In this document: piece after piece, positions 18,195-29,231 of the stretch
Numbering within the stretch: position 1 is the stretch's first letter
Layout of the letters: every line of letters begins with the position of its first letter
Origin: Staphylococcus schleiferi
GTDB lineage: Bacteria; Bacillota; Bacilli; Staphylococcales; Staphylococcaceae
Reading direction: 5' to 3'
Assembly: GCF_900458895.1 (NCBI RefSeq)
Contig: NZ_LR962863.1
Coordinates: forward strand, 1,302,001 to 1,366,000
Length of the DNA: 64,000 nt
Translations under genes and position numbers: made by a program
The notes under the pieces: generated by a model
Told to the model about the DNA's origin: nothing
Databases searched by the model: none
What the model saw: only the letters and a program-made list of their open reading frames with translations

Positions 18195-19286
18195 ATGTCT
18201 GAAGGTTTAAAACAAACCCCGTTATATCAACACTATGTTGATGCTAGTGCAAAAATTGTTGAATTCGGTGGTTGGGCAATGCCTGTTCAATTTTCAAGTA
18301 TTAAAGAAGAGCATAATGCTGTTCGATCTAATGTGGGATTATTCGATGTCAGTCATATGGGGGAAATTATCATCGAAGGTCCTGATGCAGCAAAGTTAGT
18401 CCAGTATGTACTTTCAAATGATACAGAACAACTAACACTTTCAAAAGCACAATATACAGCATTGTGCAATGAACATGGTGGTGTAATTGATGATTTAGTT
18501 ATTTATCAATTGGATACACAACGTTATTTACTTATTGTTAATGCTGCAAACGTAGAAAAAGACTATCAATGGATTGTTGATCATAGTCAAGATTTTGATG
18601 CTAAGGTTGAAAATGTGTCATCAAGTTACGGACAACTCGCTGTACAAGGTCCAAACGCACGTCAATTAATCCAAGCACAGGTTCAAGATGATATCAGCGA
18701 CATGAAAATGTTTGAATTTAAAAAAGAGGTAGAATTATTTGATAAAAAAGTCATTTTATCTCAATCAGGGTACACAGGAGAAGATGGTTTCGAAATATAT
18801 TGCGATAGTGCAGACGTAGTTGCCATATGGGAAAAACTCCTTTCTCTTGATGTGGTTCCTTGTGGTTTAGGTGCACGTGATACGTTACGTTTAGAAGCTG
18901 GCTTACCTCTGCATGGTCAAGACTTAAGTGAAATGATTACACCATACGAAGGGGGAATTGCATTTGCCGCTAAACCTCTCATTGAAGCCGATTTTATTGG
19001 AAAATCAGTACTCAAAGAACAAAAAGAAAATGGTGCACCAAGACGTACAATTGGCTTGCGAATGATTGAAAAAGGGATACCTCGAACAGGTTACACCATT
19101 TACAATTTAGAAGGCAAAGAAATAGGTGAAGTCACGTCTGGAACTCAGTCCCCTTCTACAGGACACTCAATTGGTATGGGAATTATTCAACGTGATGAAT
19201 TTGAAATGGGAAAAGAAGTCATTATTCAAGTTAGAAAAAAACAAGTAAAAGCGCAAATTGTTAAAAAAAATCAAATTGAAAAATAG
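18195..19286 (+). CDS. gcvT: glycine cleavage system aminomethyltransferase (T protein)
   Basis: Transfers the aminomethyl carbon from lipoyl-GcvH to tetrahydrofolate, releasing ammonia. It has 363 residues with N-terminal folate-binding [17 protein letters not shown] and [10 protein letters not shown], and a C-terminal barrel domain. Start ATG follows AGGAGGG. It is first of gcvT-gcvPA-gcvPB and is controlled by the riboswitch just upstream. gcvH is not in the window. Confidence 0.98.
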   Translation: MSEGLKQTPLYQHYVDASAKIVEFGGWAMPVQFSSIKEEHNAVRSNVGLFDVSHMGEIIIEGPDAAKLVQYVLSNDTEQLTLSKAQYTALCNEHGGVIDDLVIYQLDTQRYLLIVNAANVEKDYQWIVDHSQDFDAKVENVSSSYGQLAVQGPNARQLIQAQVQDDISDMKMFEFKKEVELFDKKVILSQSGYTGEDGFEIYCDSADVVAIWEKLLSLDVVPCGLGARDTLRLEAGLPLHGQDLSEMITPYEGGIAFAAKPLIEADFIGKSVLKEQKENGAPRRTIGLRMIEKGIPRTGYTIYNLEGKEIGEVTSGTQSPSTGHSIGMGIIQRDEFEMGKEVIIQVRKKQVKAQIVKKNQIEK

Positions 19287-19298
19287 GGAGTGAATCGT

Positions 19299-20648
19299 GT
19301 GAGTCATCGTTATATTCCATTAACTGAACAAGATGAGAAGGACATGTTAGAAACGATTGGGGTAAATTCAATTCAAGATTTATATAGTGACGTTCCTGAA
19401 AACATCCTTCTAAACCGAGATTTAAATATCGAAGAGGCTGAACCAGAGACACAATTGCTAAAGCGATTAAATCGAATTGCAAATAAGAATACAACTAAAG
19501 AAACACATACAAGTTTCCTTGGTGCGGGTGTTTATGACCATTATGCACCTGCAGTGGTAGATGCCATGATTTCTAGATCAGAATTCTACACTGCTTATAC
19601 ACCTTATCAACCTGAAATTTCACAAGGTGAACTACAAGCTATATTTGAGTTTCAAACGATGATTTGTGAGTTAACAGGTATGGACGTAGCGAACTCATCG
19701 ATGTACGACGGCATGACAAGCTTTGCTGAAGCGTGTTTGTTAGCTTGGGGGAAAACTAAAAAAAGTAAAATTGTGGTTTCAAAAGGTTTACACTATCAAG
19801 CATTACAAGTATTACACACATATTCTGCAATTCGTGAGCAATATGAAGTTGTGGAAGTCGATTTAGAAGGTACAATCACTGATTTAGAAAAACTTGAAGC
19901 AGCAATCGACGATGACACAGCAGCTGTTGCTGTTCAATATCCTAATTTCTATGGTTCAATAGAAGATTTAGAAGCCATTCAAGCGCTTATTAAAGACAAA
20001 AAAGCTTTATTTATTGTCTTTGCTAATCCACTTTCATTAGGTTTATTAACGCCACCGGGTGAATTTGGTGCAGATATCGTTGTTGGTGATACACAAGTGT
20101 TTGGAATCCCTTCTCAATTCGGCGGACCTCACTGTGGATATTTTGCGACAACGAAGCAATTAATGAGAAAGATACCTGGACGTTTAGTAGGTCAAACACA
20201 AGATGATGATGGTAACCGCGGTTTTGTTTTAACATTACAGGCACGCGAACAACATATTCGACGTGAAACAGCTACATCTAACATTTGTTCAAATCAAGCT
20301 TTAAATGCACTCGCATCTTCAATTGCGATGTCCGCTTTAGGTAAACAAGGAATCTATGACATAGCTGAACAAAATATTGAAAATGCCAATTATGCTAAAG
20401 CTCAGTTTAAAAACAATGGTTTTAAAGTCAATGAAGACACTTCTTTTAATGAATTTGTCGTTGAATTCAATAAACCTATCGAAGAAGTAAACGCATTATT
20501 ACTTGAAGAAGGTATTATTGGTGGCTTCGACTTAAGTGTCGTTGATCCTCAATACAAAAACCATATGCTTGTCGCTGTAACGGAACTAAGAACAAAAGCT
20601 GAAATTGATACATTTGTTAAGAAAGCGGGTGAATTAAATGGTAAGTAA
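19299..20648 (+). CDS. gcvPA: glycine dehydrogenase (decarboxylating) subunit 1
   Basis: Half of the split P protein, which decarboxylates glycine with subunit 2. It has 449 residues beginning [12 protein letters not shown]. The fold is PLP type I, but the cofactor lysine is in subunit 2. GTG 19299 is chosen because GGGAGTG is 8-13 bases upstream and family proteins begin MSHRY. It overlaps gcvPB by 11 bases. Confidence 0.97.
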   Translation: MSHRYIPLTEQDEKDMLETIGVNSIQDLYSDVPENILLNRDLNIEEAEPETQLLKRLNRIANKNTTKETHTSFLGAGVYDHYAPAVVDAMISRSEFYTAYTPYQPEISQGELQAIFEFQTMICELTGMDVANSSMYDGMTSFAEACLLAWGKTKKSKIVVSKGLHYQALQVLHTYSAIREQYEVVEVDLEGTITDLEKLEAAIDDDTAAVAVQYPNFYGSIEDLEAIQALIKDKKALFIVFANPLSLGLLTPPGEFGADIVVGDTQVFGIPSQFGGPHCGYFATTKQLMRKIPGRLVGQTQDDDGNRGFVLTLQAREQHIRRETATSNICSNQALNALASSIAMSALGKQGIYDIAEQNIENANYAKAQFKNNGFKVNEDTSFNEFVVEFNKPIEEVNALLLEEGIIGGFDLSVVDPQYKNHMLVAVTELRTKAEIDTFVKKAGELNGK

Positions 20649-22110
20649 ATCTAGTCCATTAATATTTGAACGTTCAAAAGAAGGGCGCTTTGCCTATGCA
20701 TTACCTAAAAAAGAGATAAACGAGAATGTCGCGGAAAAGTTATTAGATTCAAAATTCATTCGTAAAAATAAGGCTGAATTTCCAGAAGTATCAGAATTAG
20801 ATCTTGTTCGTCATTATACAGAACTATCTCATAAAAACTTCGGTGTAGATACAGGCTTTTATCCATTAGGTTCTTGTACAATGAAATACAATCCTAAAGT
20901 AAATGAAAAAGCCGCACGCATTCCTGGCTTTGCTGAATCACACCCGCTTCAAGATGTGAATCAAGTTCAAGGTTCATTAGAAATTATTTACAGCTTGCAA
21001 GAAGAGCTTAAAGAAATTACTGGCATGGATGAAATTTCTTTACAACCCGCAGCGGGTGCACATGGTGAGTGTACTGCTTTAATGATTTTCAAAGCCTATC
21101 ATTTACAAAATGGTGATACACAGCGTGATGAAGTTATTGTTCCTGACTCTGCGCACGGTACAAACCCAGCTTCAGCCGTATTTGCTGGTTTTAAAGCAGT
21201 CACTGTGAAATCTAATGAAAAAGGTGAAGTCGATATTGATCACCTAAAAGAGTTAGTCAGTGAAAAAACTGCAGCTATCATGTTAACCAACCCTAATACA
21301 TTAGGAATATTTGAAACTAATATTATGGAGATTCGAGACATCGTTCACGAAGCAGGCGGATTGCTTTATTACGACGGCGCTAATTTAAACGCTATTATGG
21401 ACAAAGTTAGACCAGGTGATATGGGCTTTGACGCTGTACATCTTAATTTACACAAAACATTTACTGGCCCACATGGCGGTGGTGGACCGGGTTCAGGCCC
21501 AATTGGTGTTAAAAAGGCCCTTAGAGAATATTTGCCAAAACCACTAGTTGTTAAAAATGGCGATCGTTTTGAATACGATAATGACATCCAACATTCGATT
21601 GGTCGTGTTAAACCGTTTTATGGTAATTTTGGTATCTATTTACGTGCATACACGTATATTCGCTCAATGGGTTACCAAGGTTTGAGAGAAGTGTCAGAAG
21701 CAGCTGTGCTTAATGCAAATTACATGAAAGCGAGACTTAAAGATACTTTTGTCATTCCATTTGATCAATATTGTAAGCATGAATTTGTACTAAGCGGTAC
21801 AAAACAGAAAAAATTGGGTGTGCGTACATTAGATATGGCTAAACGACTCTTAGATTTTGGTGTTCATCCACCTACTGTTTATTTCCCTCTGATTGTTGAT
21901 GAAGGTATGATGATAGAGCCAACTGAAACAGAATCTAAAGAAACGTTAGATTATTTCTGTGACGCTTTAATTCAAATTGCTAAAGAAGCAGAAGAAGATC
22001 CTGATAAGGTTTTAGAAGCGCCACATACAACGATAATCGATCGATTAGATGAAACAACAGCAGCACGTAAGCCTATATTAAAATTTGAAAATTTAAAAGA
22101 AGAAAAATAA
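20638..22110 (+). CDS. gcvPB: glycine dehydrogenase (decarboxylating) subunit 2
   Basis: PLP-bearing half of the P protein, 490 residues. The cofactor lysine lies in [17 protein letters not shown]. Start ATG is inside the end of gcvPA with AAAGCGGGTGA upstream. Last gene of the gcv operon; a terminator follows. Confidence 0.97.
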   Translation: MVSKSSPLIFERSKEGRFAYALPKKEINENVAEKLLDSKFIRKNKAEFPEVSELDLVRHYTELSHKNFGVDTGFYPLGSCTMKYNPKVNEKAARIPGFAESHPLQDVNQVQGSLEIIYSLQEELKEITGMDEISLQPAAGAHGECTALMIFKAYHLQNGDTQRDEVIVPDSAHGTNPASAVFAGFKAVTVKSNEKGEVDIDHLKELVSEKTAAIMLTNPNTLGIFETNIMEIRDIVHEAGGLLYYDGANLNAIMDKVRPGDMGFDAVHLNLHKTFTGPHGGGGPGSGPIGVKKALREYLPKPLVVKNGDRFEYDNDIQHSIGRVKPFYGNFGIYLRAYTYIRSMGYQGLREVSEAAVLNANYMKARLKDTFVIPFDQYCKHEFVLSGTKQKKLGVRTLDMAKRLLDFGVHPPTVYFPLIVDEGMMIEPTETESKETLDYFCDALIQIAKEAEEDPDKVLEAPHTTIIDRLDETTAARKPILKFENLKEEK

Positions 22111-22117
22111 AATGATC

Positions 22118-22156
22118 ACCCTAGTACGTGCAAAGCAGCACATGCTAGGGTTCTTT
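22118..22156 (+). terminator. gcv operon terminator
   Basis: ACCCTAG (22118-22124) and CTAGGGT (22145-22151) with inner TGC/GCA pairs, then a short T-run. Confidence 0.75.
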
Positions 22157-22324
22157 TGATTGAATATAATGATTTATTAACTGTAATAGGATACGAAGCA
22201 TACACAGTTTGACTCGCAATCGAACTGAGTTTAAGAGGCGATTAAAGTAACAGTAACATTTAAACACACTGGTATATAGCACAGCTCATAAGGAGTGTGA
22301 GCTCAACCTAACTGAGCATTAAAA

Positions 22325-22368
22325 TAAAGCTAGAGCACCCATCGTCAAGTTGGAGCATTCTAGCTTTA
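22325..22368 (-). terminator. terminator of the rhodanese-like gene
   Basis: TAAAGCTAGA (22325-22334) and TCTAGCTTTA (22359-22368) form a perfect 10-base stem. On the reverse strand it is followed by TTTT, five bases after the end of the rhodanese-like gene. Confidence 0.75.
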
Positions 22369-22372
22369 AAAA

Positions 22373-22759
22373 TTACTTTTTAGACTTAATTTTGCCAGTC
22401 CACTTTTTGTAACCGCCTTTTAGCATATATAAGTCTTTATATCCTTTTTTCTTTAACGTTCTTGCCGCACGATAACTTGCGATACCATTGGCATCAACCA
22501 AATAAATCGGTTGGTCTTTTCGTAAACCTTGATAGCGTTGACGGAACATGGTCATAGGTATGTTTCTTGCACCATTAATGTGACCATAGTCATAATCTGC
22601 TTTTTCACGAAGGTCAATGACTTGTGCTTTTCGAATGCCTTGTTGAAAAGCTTCTTGATCCAATTCTGTAACAGATTTTTTATTAATCAAATAATTAATT
22701 ACCATCCAAATAATGACGGCAGCCAACACAATCAAAACAATCCATGTTATGTTACTCAT
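22373..22759 (-). CDS. membrane-anchored rhodanese-like domain protein (YqhL-type)
   Basis: A 128-residue protein. Residues 4-24 form one membrane segment and residues 35-122 a single rhodanese fold (VIDLREKADYDYGHINGARNIP, then the C-terminal GYKKWTGKI). The active-site loop reads LVDANGIASYRAA, with no cysteine where the catalytic residue belongs. Sulfurtransferase activity is therefore doubtful and a binding role more likely. It is divergent from lipM, as yqhL and lipM are neighbours in Bacillus. Confidence 0.88.
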   Translation of the reverse strand: MSNITWIVLIVLAAVIIWMVINYLINKKSVTELDQEAFQQGIRKAQVIDLREKADYDYGHINGARNIPMTMFRQRYQGLRKDQPIYLVDANGIASYRAARTLKKKGYKDLYMLKGGYKKWTGKIKSKK

Positions 22760-22901
22760 CTTGCATCCTCCCTAAAATACCGATATTATTATTATAAGAC
22801 TGATAGACTGATTTATCAAAATTTTTATATTGTGACATATGTTAGTATTTTTATATAATCACTACATATGCCAAAGTCGTTCATAGGAGGCTTTAAGTCA
22901 A

Positions 22902-23732
22902 ATGACAGAAACTTGGCATTTTATTAATACAGGGAGCCATGACCCATATTATAATATGGCATTAGACGAAGCATTATTAAACTTTGTCTCAAGAGGGGAA
23001 ATCGATCCCGTCATCAGATTTTACACGTGGAACCCACCGACATTGTCGATTGGTTATTTCCAACGTTTATCAAAAGAAATCGATATCAACAAAGTAAAAG
23101 AAAAAGGTTACGGTCTTGTAAGACGACAAACTGGAGGTAGAGGTGTCTTACATGATAAAGAGTTAACATATAGTGTGATTGTTCCTGAGTCTCATCCAGA
23201 TATGCCTAAAACGGTAACTGAAGCGTACCGTGTCATTTCTGAAGGTTTATTGGAAGGCTTCAAGTCACTTGGTTTTGATGCTTATTTTGCAGTACCTCGC
23301 TCTAAAGAGGAACGTGAGAAACTTAAACAACCACGAAGTTCGGTATGTTTCGATGCGCCAAGCTGGTATGAACTTGTTGTCGAAGGAAAAAAAATCGCCG
23401 GAAGTGCGCAAACACGTCAAAAAGGCGTTATCTTACAACACGGTTCAATACTACAAGATGTCGACATCGATGATCTATTTGATATGTTTATTTTTAAAAA
23501 TGATCGATTAAAAGCCAAAATGAAGGAAGCTTTTGTAGAAAAAGCGGTCGCAATTAATGATTTGTCTAATAGTCATGTATCATTAACCGAAATGGAAGTA
23601 GCTTTTAAAGAAGGCTTTAAAAAAGCTTTAGATTTGGAATATCAACCGCTTGAATTGACCGAGGCTCAACAAGAAGAAGTAAAAGCGTTGGAAGAAAAAT
23701 ATCGCTCGGAAGCATTTTTATACAGAAAATAA
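22902..23732 (+). CDS. lipM: octanoyltransferase LipM (lipoate-protein ligase A family)
   Basis: Moves octanoate from acyl carrier protein to GcvH, the first step of lipoate synthesis in Gram-positives. It has 276 residues with the BPL/LplA fold: [18 protein letters not shown], the catalytic-cysteine segment [15 protein letters not shown], and [11 protein letters not shown]. The Bacillus lipM is likewise next to yqhL and the gcv genes. Start ATG follows AGGAGG. Confidence 0.93.
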   Translation: MTETWHFINTGSHDPYYNMALDEALLNFVSRGEIDPVIRFYTWNPPTLSIGYFQRLSKEIDINKVKEKGYGLVRRQTGGRGVLHDKELTYSVIVPESHPDMPKTVTEAYRVISEGLLEGFKSLGFDAYFAVPRSKEEREKLKQPRSSVCFDAPSWYELVVEGKKIAGSAQTRQKGVILQHGSILQDVDIDDLFDMFIFKNDRLKAKMKEAFVEKAVAINDLSNSHVSLTEMEVAFKEGFKKALDLEYQPLELTEAQQEEVKALEEKYRSEAFLYRK

Positions 23733-23742
23733 AATTAATGAA

Positions 23743-23784
23743 AAAAAGCATGACACATGATAATTACTGTGCCATGCTTTTTAT
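23743..23784. terminator. bidirectional terminator
   Basis: AAAAGCATGaCAC pairs with GTGcCATGCTTTT, with T and A runs on both sides. It separates lipM from the convergent small membrane gene. Confidence 0.85.
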
Positions 23785-23815
23785 TGTTCTTAGTTAGTAT
23801 TTCTCGCTTAAAGGA

Positions 23816-24040
23816 TTATCTGCGGCGTCGGTAACGATTTTTCCACACTCTCAATTTATAGTTTCTTTGATCGGGCGTTAAAAAGAAAAAGAAATAAATC
23901 AAATAAATCACAGCAATCATCACAATAAGCATGATAATTGATTTAAATATTCCAAATAAAACAAGATCTAAATTCAACACTAACCCGATTATCGCAATAA
24001 TAATTACGATACCAAATAGGATTTTTTGCAAAGCGCTCAT
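23816..24040 (-). CDS. small membrane protein of unknown function
   Basis: A 74-residue protein with two membrane segments (about 8-28 and 30-53) and a strongly basic C-terminus (RVWKNRYRRRR). I do not recognise a family with a known role. It starts 16 bases after the end of the lipoprotein gene on the same strand, so the two are probably co-transcribed. The basic tail suggests an inside-facing, perhaps nucleic-acid- or lipid-contacting, end; this is speculation. Confidence 0.75.
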   Translation of the reverse strand: MSALQKILFGIVIIIAIIGLVLNLDLVLFGIFKSIIMLIVMIAVIYLIYFFFFLTPDQRNYKLRVWKNRYRRRR

Positions 24041-24056
24041 CTCTATTTACACCTCT

Positions 24057-24662
24057 TTAATTTTGTTTCAAATTATCATTCTTTACTTGAATGTTTGTCA
24101 AATTTTGACGTCCTCTTTGAATAGAAGTCAAATCTTTTTTAGCATAACCTTTTTTAATTTCAGTTAAGGCTGTTTTGATATCTTTTTGTACTTTCAACAC
24201 TTGTTTATGTTGTTTTTTTACATTATCATCTTTTTTTACAATCGATAAATCATTCACGCTCTCTTTGTATTGATCAATTGCATCATCATGCGCTTCAATA
24301 ACACTATCAAGTTGATCCATAACATCTTGATTCTTTTTATTCTTCATAATTTGACTATCAATCGCCTGATAGTCATTAATTGTTTTTGTTACTGAGCCAT
24401 AGTATTTTGAAGATATTTGTAAGTAATCTGCAATTTTTTTGTTTGTTTTAGCTTGTCCAGTATTTTCTGAGTCTTTTTTCAACGCATCTAATTGCTTTTG
24501 TTTTTTATGATTCTCATTTTTAAGTTCTTGATTTTCTAATTTCAAATCATGATTTTTGTCACTCAAATCCGTACTTTTTTCTTCAAGGGGCAATAAATTT
24601 TGACTTCCACACCCCGTTAGTAGCACCGTTAGCCCTAAACTCGCAAACATTCTTTTTTTCAT
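24057..24662 (-). CDS. lipoprotein with long coiled coil (YkyA-like plan)
   Basis: A 201-residue lipoprotein with lipobox LTGC (Cys18) after a basic N-terminus. An asparagine/lysine-rich coiled coil follows at about 30-70, then further helices to the end. Architecture resembles YkyA-type cell-wall-associated lipoproteins of Bacillales, but I cannot confirm the family. The start has a GGAG site. It is upstream of the small membrane gene and divergent from pepQ. Confidence 0.82.
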   Translation of the reverse strand: MKKRMFASLGLTVLLTGCGSQNLLPLEEKSTDLSDKNHDLKLENQELKNENHKKQKQLDALKKDSENTGQAKTNKKIADYLQISSKYYGSVTKTINDYQAIDSQIMKNKKNQDVMDQLDSVIEAHDDAIDQYKESVNDLSIVKKDDNVKKQHKQVLKVQKDIKTALTEIKKGYAKKDLTSIQRGRQNLTNIQVKNDNLKQN

Positions 24663-24755
24663 AATAAACTCCTAAACATTAATAGTTTTTCATTATACTT
24701 GTTTTTATTTTAAGGTATCATATAGTTAAGTACAAATATCAAGGAGGAAAATATC

Positions 24756-25817
24756 ATGAAAAATAGAATAAATAAAGTAAGAAGTCTATTACAAGAAAAA
24801 CATATAGATGGCCTAGTTGTTCTCACAGATTTTAATAGACGTTATTTATCTGGCTTTACTGGAACAAGCGGTGGCTTATTAATTACAGCAGATCAAGCCC
24901 GTTTAATTACGGATTTTCGCTATATCGATCAAGCAACTGAACAAGCACCATTATTTGAAATTGTTAAACAAGAAAGTGATCTTTATTCTAGTGTAATCAC
25001 ACAAATTCAAGAATTAAACCTTCAAAATATAGGTTTTGAAGGGCACCTTGTTTCTTATGATGCCTTTTTAAAATTAAACCAAGGACGTCACGATTTAATA
25101 TCAATAGGCGATGAAATTGAAAAAATTCGTCGCGTAAAAGATACGGACGAAATTAAATTGATTCAAAAAGCAGCGGATATCGTAGACCAAGCTTACGAAC
25201 ATATTCTAAATGTGGCAAAACCAGGGATGACAGAAAAAGAATTAAAAGCGCATTTGGAAAGTAAAATGTTACATCTAGGTGCAGACGACACATCATTTGA
25301 TACTATCGTTGCTTCTGGTAAAAGAGGCGCACTCCCACACGGTGTCGCATCAGATAAAGTCATCGAATCTGGAGATATGGTTACTTTAGATTTTGGAGCT
25401 TACTACCAAGGCTATAGTTCTGATATTACGAGAACATTTGCAGTGGGACAACCTTCTGATGAAATGATCAAAATTTATAACATCGTATTAAAAAGTCAAG
25501 AAGCTGCAATTCAGGCGATTAAAGCAGGCATGACTGGTAAAGAAATCGACTCAATCGCGCGTCAAGTGATTTCTGATGCAGGCTACGGTGACAATTTTGG
25601 TCATTCATTAGGTCATGGTATTGGATTAGATGTACATGAGCAACCAGCGCTTTCTCAAAAATCTGATACCGTTCTTGAAATCAATCATTGTGTTACGATT
25701 GAACCGGGTATATATGTAAATGGTCTTGGTGGTGTTCGTATTGAAGATGACATTTTAATTACAGAAAATGGCGGTCAATGCTTTACTAATTGTCGAAAAG
25801 ACCTTATTATTTTATAA
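24756..25817 (+). CDS. pepQ: M24 aminopeptidase, Xaa-Pro dipeptidase type
   Basis: Cytosolic metallopeptidase releasing residues before proline, 353 residues. A creatinase N-terminal domain is at about 1-125. The M24 pita-bread domain follows with metal ligands in LDFGAYYQGYSSDITRTF, GHSLGHGIGLDVHE, TIEPGIY and GGVRIEDD. The start follows AAGGAGG. It sits directly upstream of efp, as yqhT does in Bacillus. Confidence 0.94.
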   Translation: MKNRINKVRSLLQEKHIDGLVVLTDFNRRYLSGFTGTSGGLLITADQARLITDFRYIDQATEQAPLFEIVKQESDLYSSVITQIQELNLQNIGFEGHLVSYDAFLKLNQGRHDLISIGDEIEKIRRVKDTDEIKLIQKAADIVDQAYEHILNVAKPGMTEKELKAHLESKMLHLGADDTSFDTIVASGKRGALPHGVASDKVIESGDMVTLDFGAYYQGYSSDITRTFAVGQPSDEMIKIYNIVLKSQEAAIQAIKAGMTGKEIDSIARQVISDAGYGDNFGHSLGHGIGLDVHEQPALSQKSDTVLEINHCVTIEPGIYVNGLGGVRIEDDILITENGGQCFTNCRKDLIIL

Positions 25818-25844
25818 GAAGAGTGAATCTGAGGAGGAAACTGA

Positions 25845-26402
25845 ATGATTTCTGTAAATGATTTTAAAACAGGTTTAACCATTTCTGTCGATAACGGCAT
25901 TTGGAAAGTTTTAGAATTCCAACATGTTAAACCTGGTAAAGGGTCTGCTTTTGTGAGATCAAAATTACGTAATTTAAGAACAGGTGCAATTCAAGAAAAG
26001 ACATTCCGTGCAGGTGAAAAAGTAGAGCCTGCTATGATTGAAAACCGTCGTATGCAATATTTATATGCTGATGGCGACAACCATGTATTTATGGACAATG
26101 AAACATTTGAACAAACAGAACTTACAACACAATATTTAGAACATGAATTAAAGTTTTTAGTTGCTAACATGGATGTTCAAATTCAAACATATGAAGGCGA
26201 AACAATTGGCGTAGAACTTCCAAAAACTGTTGAACTACGCGTAACTGAAACAGAACCGGGTATCAAAGGTGATACTGCGACAGGCGCTACAAAATCAGCT
26301 ACTGTTGAAACGGGTTATTCATTAAACGTACCACTATTCGTTAACGAAGGCGACGTTTTAGTAATTAATACAACAGATGGAAGTTACGTTTCACGCGCGT
26401 AA
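25845..26402 (+). CDS. efp: translation elongation factor P
   Basis: Relieves ribosome stalling at polyproline stretches. At 185 residues it has three beta-barrel domains (KOW, central OB, C-terminal OB with [14 protein letters not shown]). The loop KPGKGSAF carries K32, the residue modified in EF-P; Bacillus uses 5-aminopentanol there. Start ATG follows GAGGAGG. Confidence 0.98.
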   Translation: MISVNDFKTGLTISVDNGIWKVLEFQHVKPGKGSAFVRSKLRNLRTGAIQEKTFRAGEKVEPAMIENRRMQYLYADGDNHVFMDNETFEQTELTTQYLEHELKFLVANMDVQIQTYEGETIGVELPKTVELRVTETEPGIKGDTATGATKSATVETGYSLNVPLFVNEGDVLVINTTDGSYVSRA

Positions 26403-26448
26403 TTGTATTCATCGTTCAATATCGAACATATACCTAATTAAAAAGGGG

Positions 26449-26488
26449 CTTGCATCATGTTTTATACATCTGATGCAAGTCTTTTTTT
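26449..26488 (+). terminator. efp terminator
   Basis: CTTGCATCA (26449-26457) and TGATGCAAG (26471-26479), followed by a T-run. Confidence 0.9.
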
Positions 26489-26601
26489 GATTTGATGTTT
26501 TTCGATATGACAACACATGAATTACGACTTTTCTTGAATTGCCCCTTTCACTCAAGTAAAATAGTAAGGTAGAAATAATCAATCATAAGGGAGTAACCAA
26601 A

Positions 26602-27063
26602 ATGAATTTTAAAGAGATTAAAGAATTAATCGATATTCTAGATCACTCTAACTTAACTGAAATTAATATAGAAGATAAAGGGACTATCGTTAATCTAAAA
26701 AAAGAAAAAGAAATTGTCACTCAACAAATTGCACCGACGCAACCTGTTGGAGCTCCTAATACATTTACTGAACAAGTATCATCAACACCTGATCAGGATA
26801 TGAACCAAGCACCTTCAAGTGATGATCAACTTCAAACAATCAATGCACCAATGGTTGGTACATTCTATAAATCACCTTCACCAGAAGAAAGCGCATATGT
26901 TCAAGTTGGAGATCAAGTCTCTAATGACACGACTGTCTGCATTCTTGAAGCGATGAAATTGTTTAACGAAATTCAAGCTGAAGTCTCAGGAGAAATCGTT
27001 GAAATTCTCGTTGAAGACGGACAAATGGTTGAGTATGGCCAAGCCTTATTCAAGGTGAAGTAA
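26602..27063 (+). CDS. accB: acetyl-CoA carboxylase biotin carboxyl carrier protein
   Basis: Carries carboxybiotin between biotin carboxylase and carboxyltransferase in the first step of fatty acid synthesis. It has 153 residues. An N-terminal helix, a Pro/Gln/Ser-rich linker (about 45-80) and a biotinyl domain with EAMKL (biotinylated K119) are visible. Only one base separates it from accC. Confidence 0.97.
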   Translation: MNFKEIKELIDILDHSNLTEINIEDKGTIVNLKKEKEIVTQQIAPTQPVGAPNTFTEQVSSTPDQDMNQAPSSDDQLQTINAPMVGTFYKSPSPEESAYVQVGDQVSNDTTVCILEAMKLFNEIQAEVSGEIVEILVEDGQMVEYGQALFKVK

Positions 27064-27064
27064 T

Positions 27065-28420
27065 ATGAAAAAAATATTAATTGCAAACCGTGGTGAGATT
27101 GCAGTACGAATTATTCGTGCGTGCCACGAATTGGGTATCCAAACAGTAGCGATATATTCGGAAGGCGATAAAGATGCATTACATACTCAACTAGCTGACG
27201 AATCCTACTGTGTAGGACCTAAGCAATCAAAAGATTCATATTTGAATATACCGAACATATTATCAATAGCGACATCAACTGGCTGTGATGCAATTCATCC
27301 AGGCTATGGCTTTTTAGCAGAAAATGGGGATTTTGCTGAATTGTGTGAAGCGGTTCAACTTAAGTTTATTGGGCCAAGTTATGAATCTATTCAAAAAATG
27401 GGGATTAAAGATATCGCCAAAGAAGAGATGAAGCGCGCAAATGTACCTGTCGTACCCGGTAGTGAAGGCTTAGTTAATACAATAGAAGATGCAATTCAAA
27501 CTGCAGATAAAATTGGATATCCTGTTATTATTAAAGCCACAGCCGGTGGTGGCGGTAAAGGGATACGTATTGCACGCGATGAAGATGAATTGATAAATGG
27601 CTATAAAATGACACAACAAGAAGCTGAAACTGCATTTGGTAATGGTGGTCTTTACTTAGAAAAATTTATTGAGAACTTCAGACATATTGAAATACAAGTT
27701 ATTGGGGATGAATATGGCAATGTGATTCATTTAGGAGAACGTGATTGTACCATTCAACGACGCATGCAGAAGCTAGTCGAAGAATCACCATCTCCAATTT
27801 TAACTGAAGAAAAAAGAAAAGAAATGGGCGATGCTGCAATTAGGGCAGCAAAAGCCGTTAATTATTTTAATGCGGGTACCATTGAGTTTATTTACGATTT
27901 GGATGAAAACCAGTTTTATTTTATGGAAATGAATACGAGAATCCAAGTTGAGCATCCTGTTACAGAAATGGTAACGGGTGTTGATCTAGTGAAGCTACAG
28001 ATTAAAGTTGCGATGGGTGAGCAACTCCCTTATAAACAAGAAGATATCAAAATCAATGGGCATGCGATTGAGTTCCGTATCAATGCAGAAAATCCTTATA
28101 AAAACTTTATGCCTTCACCGGGTAAAATCGAACAATATTTGACACCAGGTGGGTTTGGCGTTCGTATCGACTCTGCTTGTTATACAAACTATTTAATACC
28201 TCCGTACTATGACTCAATGGTTGCGAAACTTATCGTACATCAACCTACTAGAGCAGAAGCCATTATGTCTGGTTTACGTGCTTTGAACGAATTTGTAGTT
28301 TTAGGTATTGACACAACAATTCCATTCCATATCCGATTATTAAACCATCCTGTTTTTAATGAAGGTTTCTTTAGCACGAAGTTTTTAGAGATATACGATA
28401 TTATGAATAACGAAGATTAA
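27065..28420 (+). CDS. accC: biotin carboxylase subunit of acetyl-CoA carboxylase
   Basis: ATP-dependent carboxylation of biotin on AccB. It has 451 residues with N-terminal [22 protein letters not shown] and ATP-grasp GGGGKGIR. The catalytic region holds [14 protein letters not shown], and a C-terminal domain ends near [12 protein letters not shown]. It is in the accB-accC pair, followed by the Asp23-family gene. Confidence 0.98.
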   Translation: MKKILIANRGEIAVRIIRACHELGIQTVAIYSEGDKDALHTQLADESYCVGPKQSKDSYLNIPNILSIATSTGCDAIHPGYGFLAENGDFAELCEAVQLKFIGPSYESIQKMGIKDIAKEEMKRANVPVVPGSEGLVNTIEDAIQTADKIGYPVIIKATAGGGGKGIRIARDEDELINGYKMTQQEAETAFGNGGLYLEKFIENFRHIEIQVIGDEYGNVIHLGERDCTIQRRMQKLVEESPSPILTEEKRKEMGDAAIRAAKAVNYFNAGTIEFIYDLDENQFYFMEMNTRIQVEHPVTEMVTGVDLVKLQIKVAMGEQLPYKQEDIKINGHAIEFRINAENPYKNFMPSPGKIEQYLTPGGFGVRIDSACYTNYLIPPYYDSMVAKLIVHQPTRAEAIMSGLRALNEFVVLGIDTTIPFHIRLLNHPVFNEGFFSTKFLEIYDIMNNED

Positions 28421-28440
28421 TTTGAATGGAGGTATGTCAT

Positions 28441-28806
28441 ATGGTTAAACCAATTGAAAATTTCAACCCAAATCTAGGTACAGTCGAAATCGTTCCCGAG
28501 GTCATTTCTTTAATTGCTAGTATTGCTGTTTCAGAAGTAAAAGGGGTACATGGTGTTTTTTCAGACTTGAAAAATTCCACATTAGAACGTTTTGGGCGCA
28601 AAAATTTAAACAAAGGTATCAAAATTGACACGAAAGACAATGAAATTTTTATCGATGTCTATTGTTCATTACAATATGGCGTTAAAGTGTCAGAAACAGC
28701 ATTGAAAGTTCAAGAATCCATTCATAGTGCTATTCATACAATGACTGCACTTTCACCACAACAAATTAATGTTCATATTACACATATAGAAATGGCTAAA
28801 AAATAG
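28441..28806 (+). CDS. Asp23/Gls24 family envelope-stress-type protein (YqhY-like)
   Basis: A 121-residue protein of the DUF322 fold ([20 protein letters not shown] and [14 protein letters not shown]). The Bacillus counterpart yqhY also lies just after accC, where its loss disturbs fatty acid synthesis; a link to acetyl-CoA carboxylase control is thus suggested, not shown. ATG 28441 is chosen because GGAGG is 8 bases before it; an earlier ATG (28426) precedes that site. Confidence 0.9.
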   Translation: MVKPIENFNPNLGTVEIVPEVISLIASIAVSEVKGVHGVFSDLKNSTLERFGRKNLNKGIKIDTKDNEIFIDVYCSLQYGVKVSETALKVQESIHSAIHTMTALSPQQINVHITHIEMAKK

Positions 28807-28838
28807 TCACTAATTTTTTAAGAACGGAGCGTAATAAA

Positions 28839-29231
28839 TTGAGTAGAAAACAAGCGAGAAGTCAAGCTTTCCAAACATTATTTCAACTAGAAATGAAAGA
28901 TTCAGAACTAACAATCGATGAAGCCATCAGCTTTATTAAAGATGACTATCCAGATTTAGATTTTGACTTCATTAAATGGCTTGTTTCTGGTGTCAAAGAC
29001 CATCAAAATGTGTTAGATGAAAAGATCAGCCCACATTTAAATGGTTGGACAATTCCACGTTTATTAAAATCAGACCGCATCATTTTGAGAATGGCGACAT
29101 TTGAAATTGATCATAGTGACACACCAGAAAAAGTTATTATTAACGAGGCTGTTGAATTGGCTAAACAATTTAGTGATGACGACAATTATAAATTTATCAA
29201 TGGCGTATTAAGTCATATCAAAAGAAATTGA
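28839..29231 (+). CDS. nusB: transcription antitermination factor NusB
   Basis: RNA-binding factor that, with NusE/S10, supports rRNA antitermination. It has 130 residues, all helical, with [18 protein letters not shown] at the start and [15 protein letters not shown] near the end. The start is TTG with a CGGAG site upstream. It overlaps xseA; folD, which separates these genes in Bacillus, is absent here. Confidence 0.95.
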   Translation: MSRKQARSQAFQTLFQLEMKDSELTIDEAISFIKDDYPDLDFDFIKWLVSGVKDHQNVLDEKISPHLNGWTIPRLLKSDRIILRMATFEIDHSDTPEKVIINEAVELAKQFSDDDNYKFINGVLSHIKRN

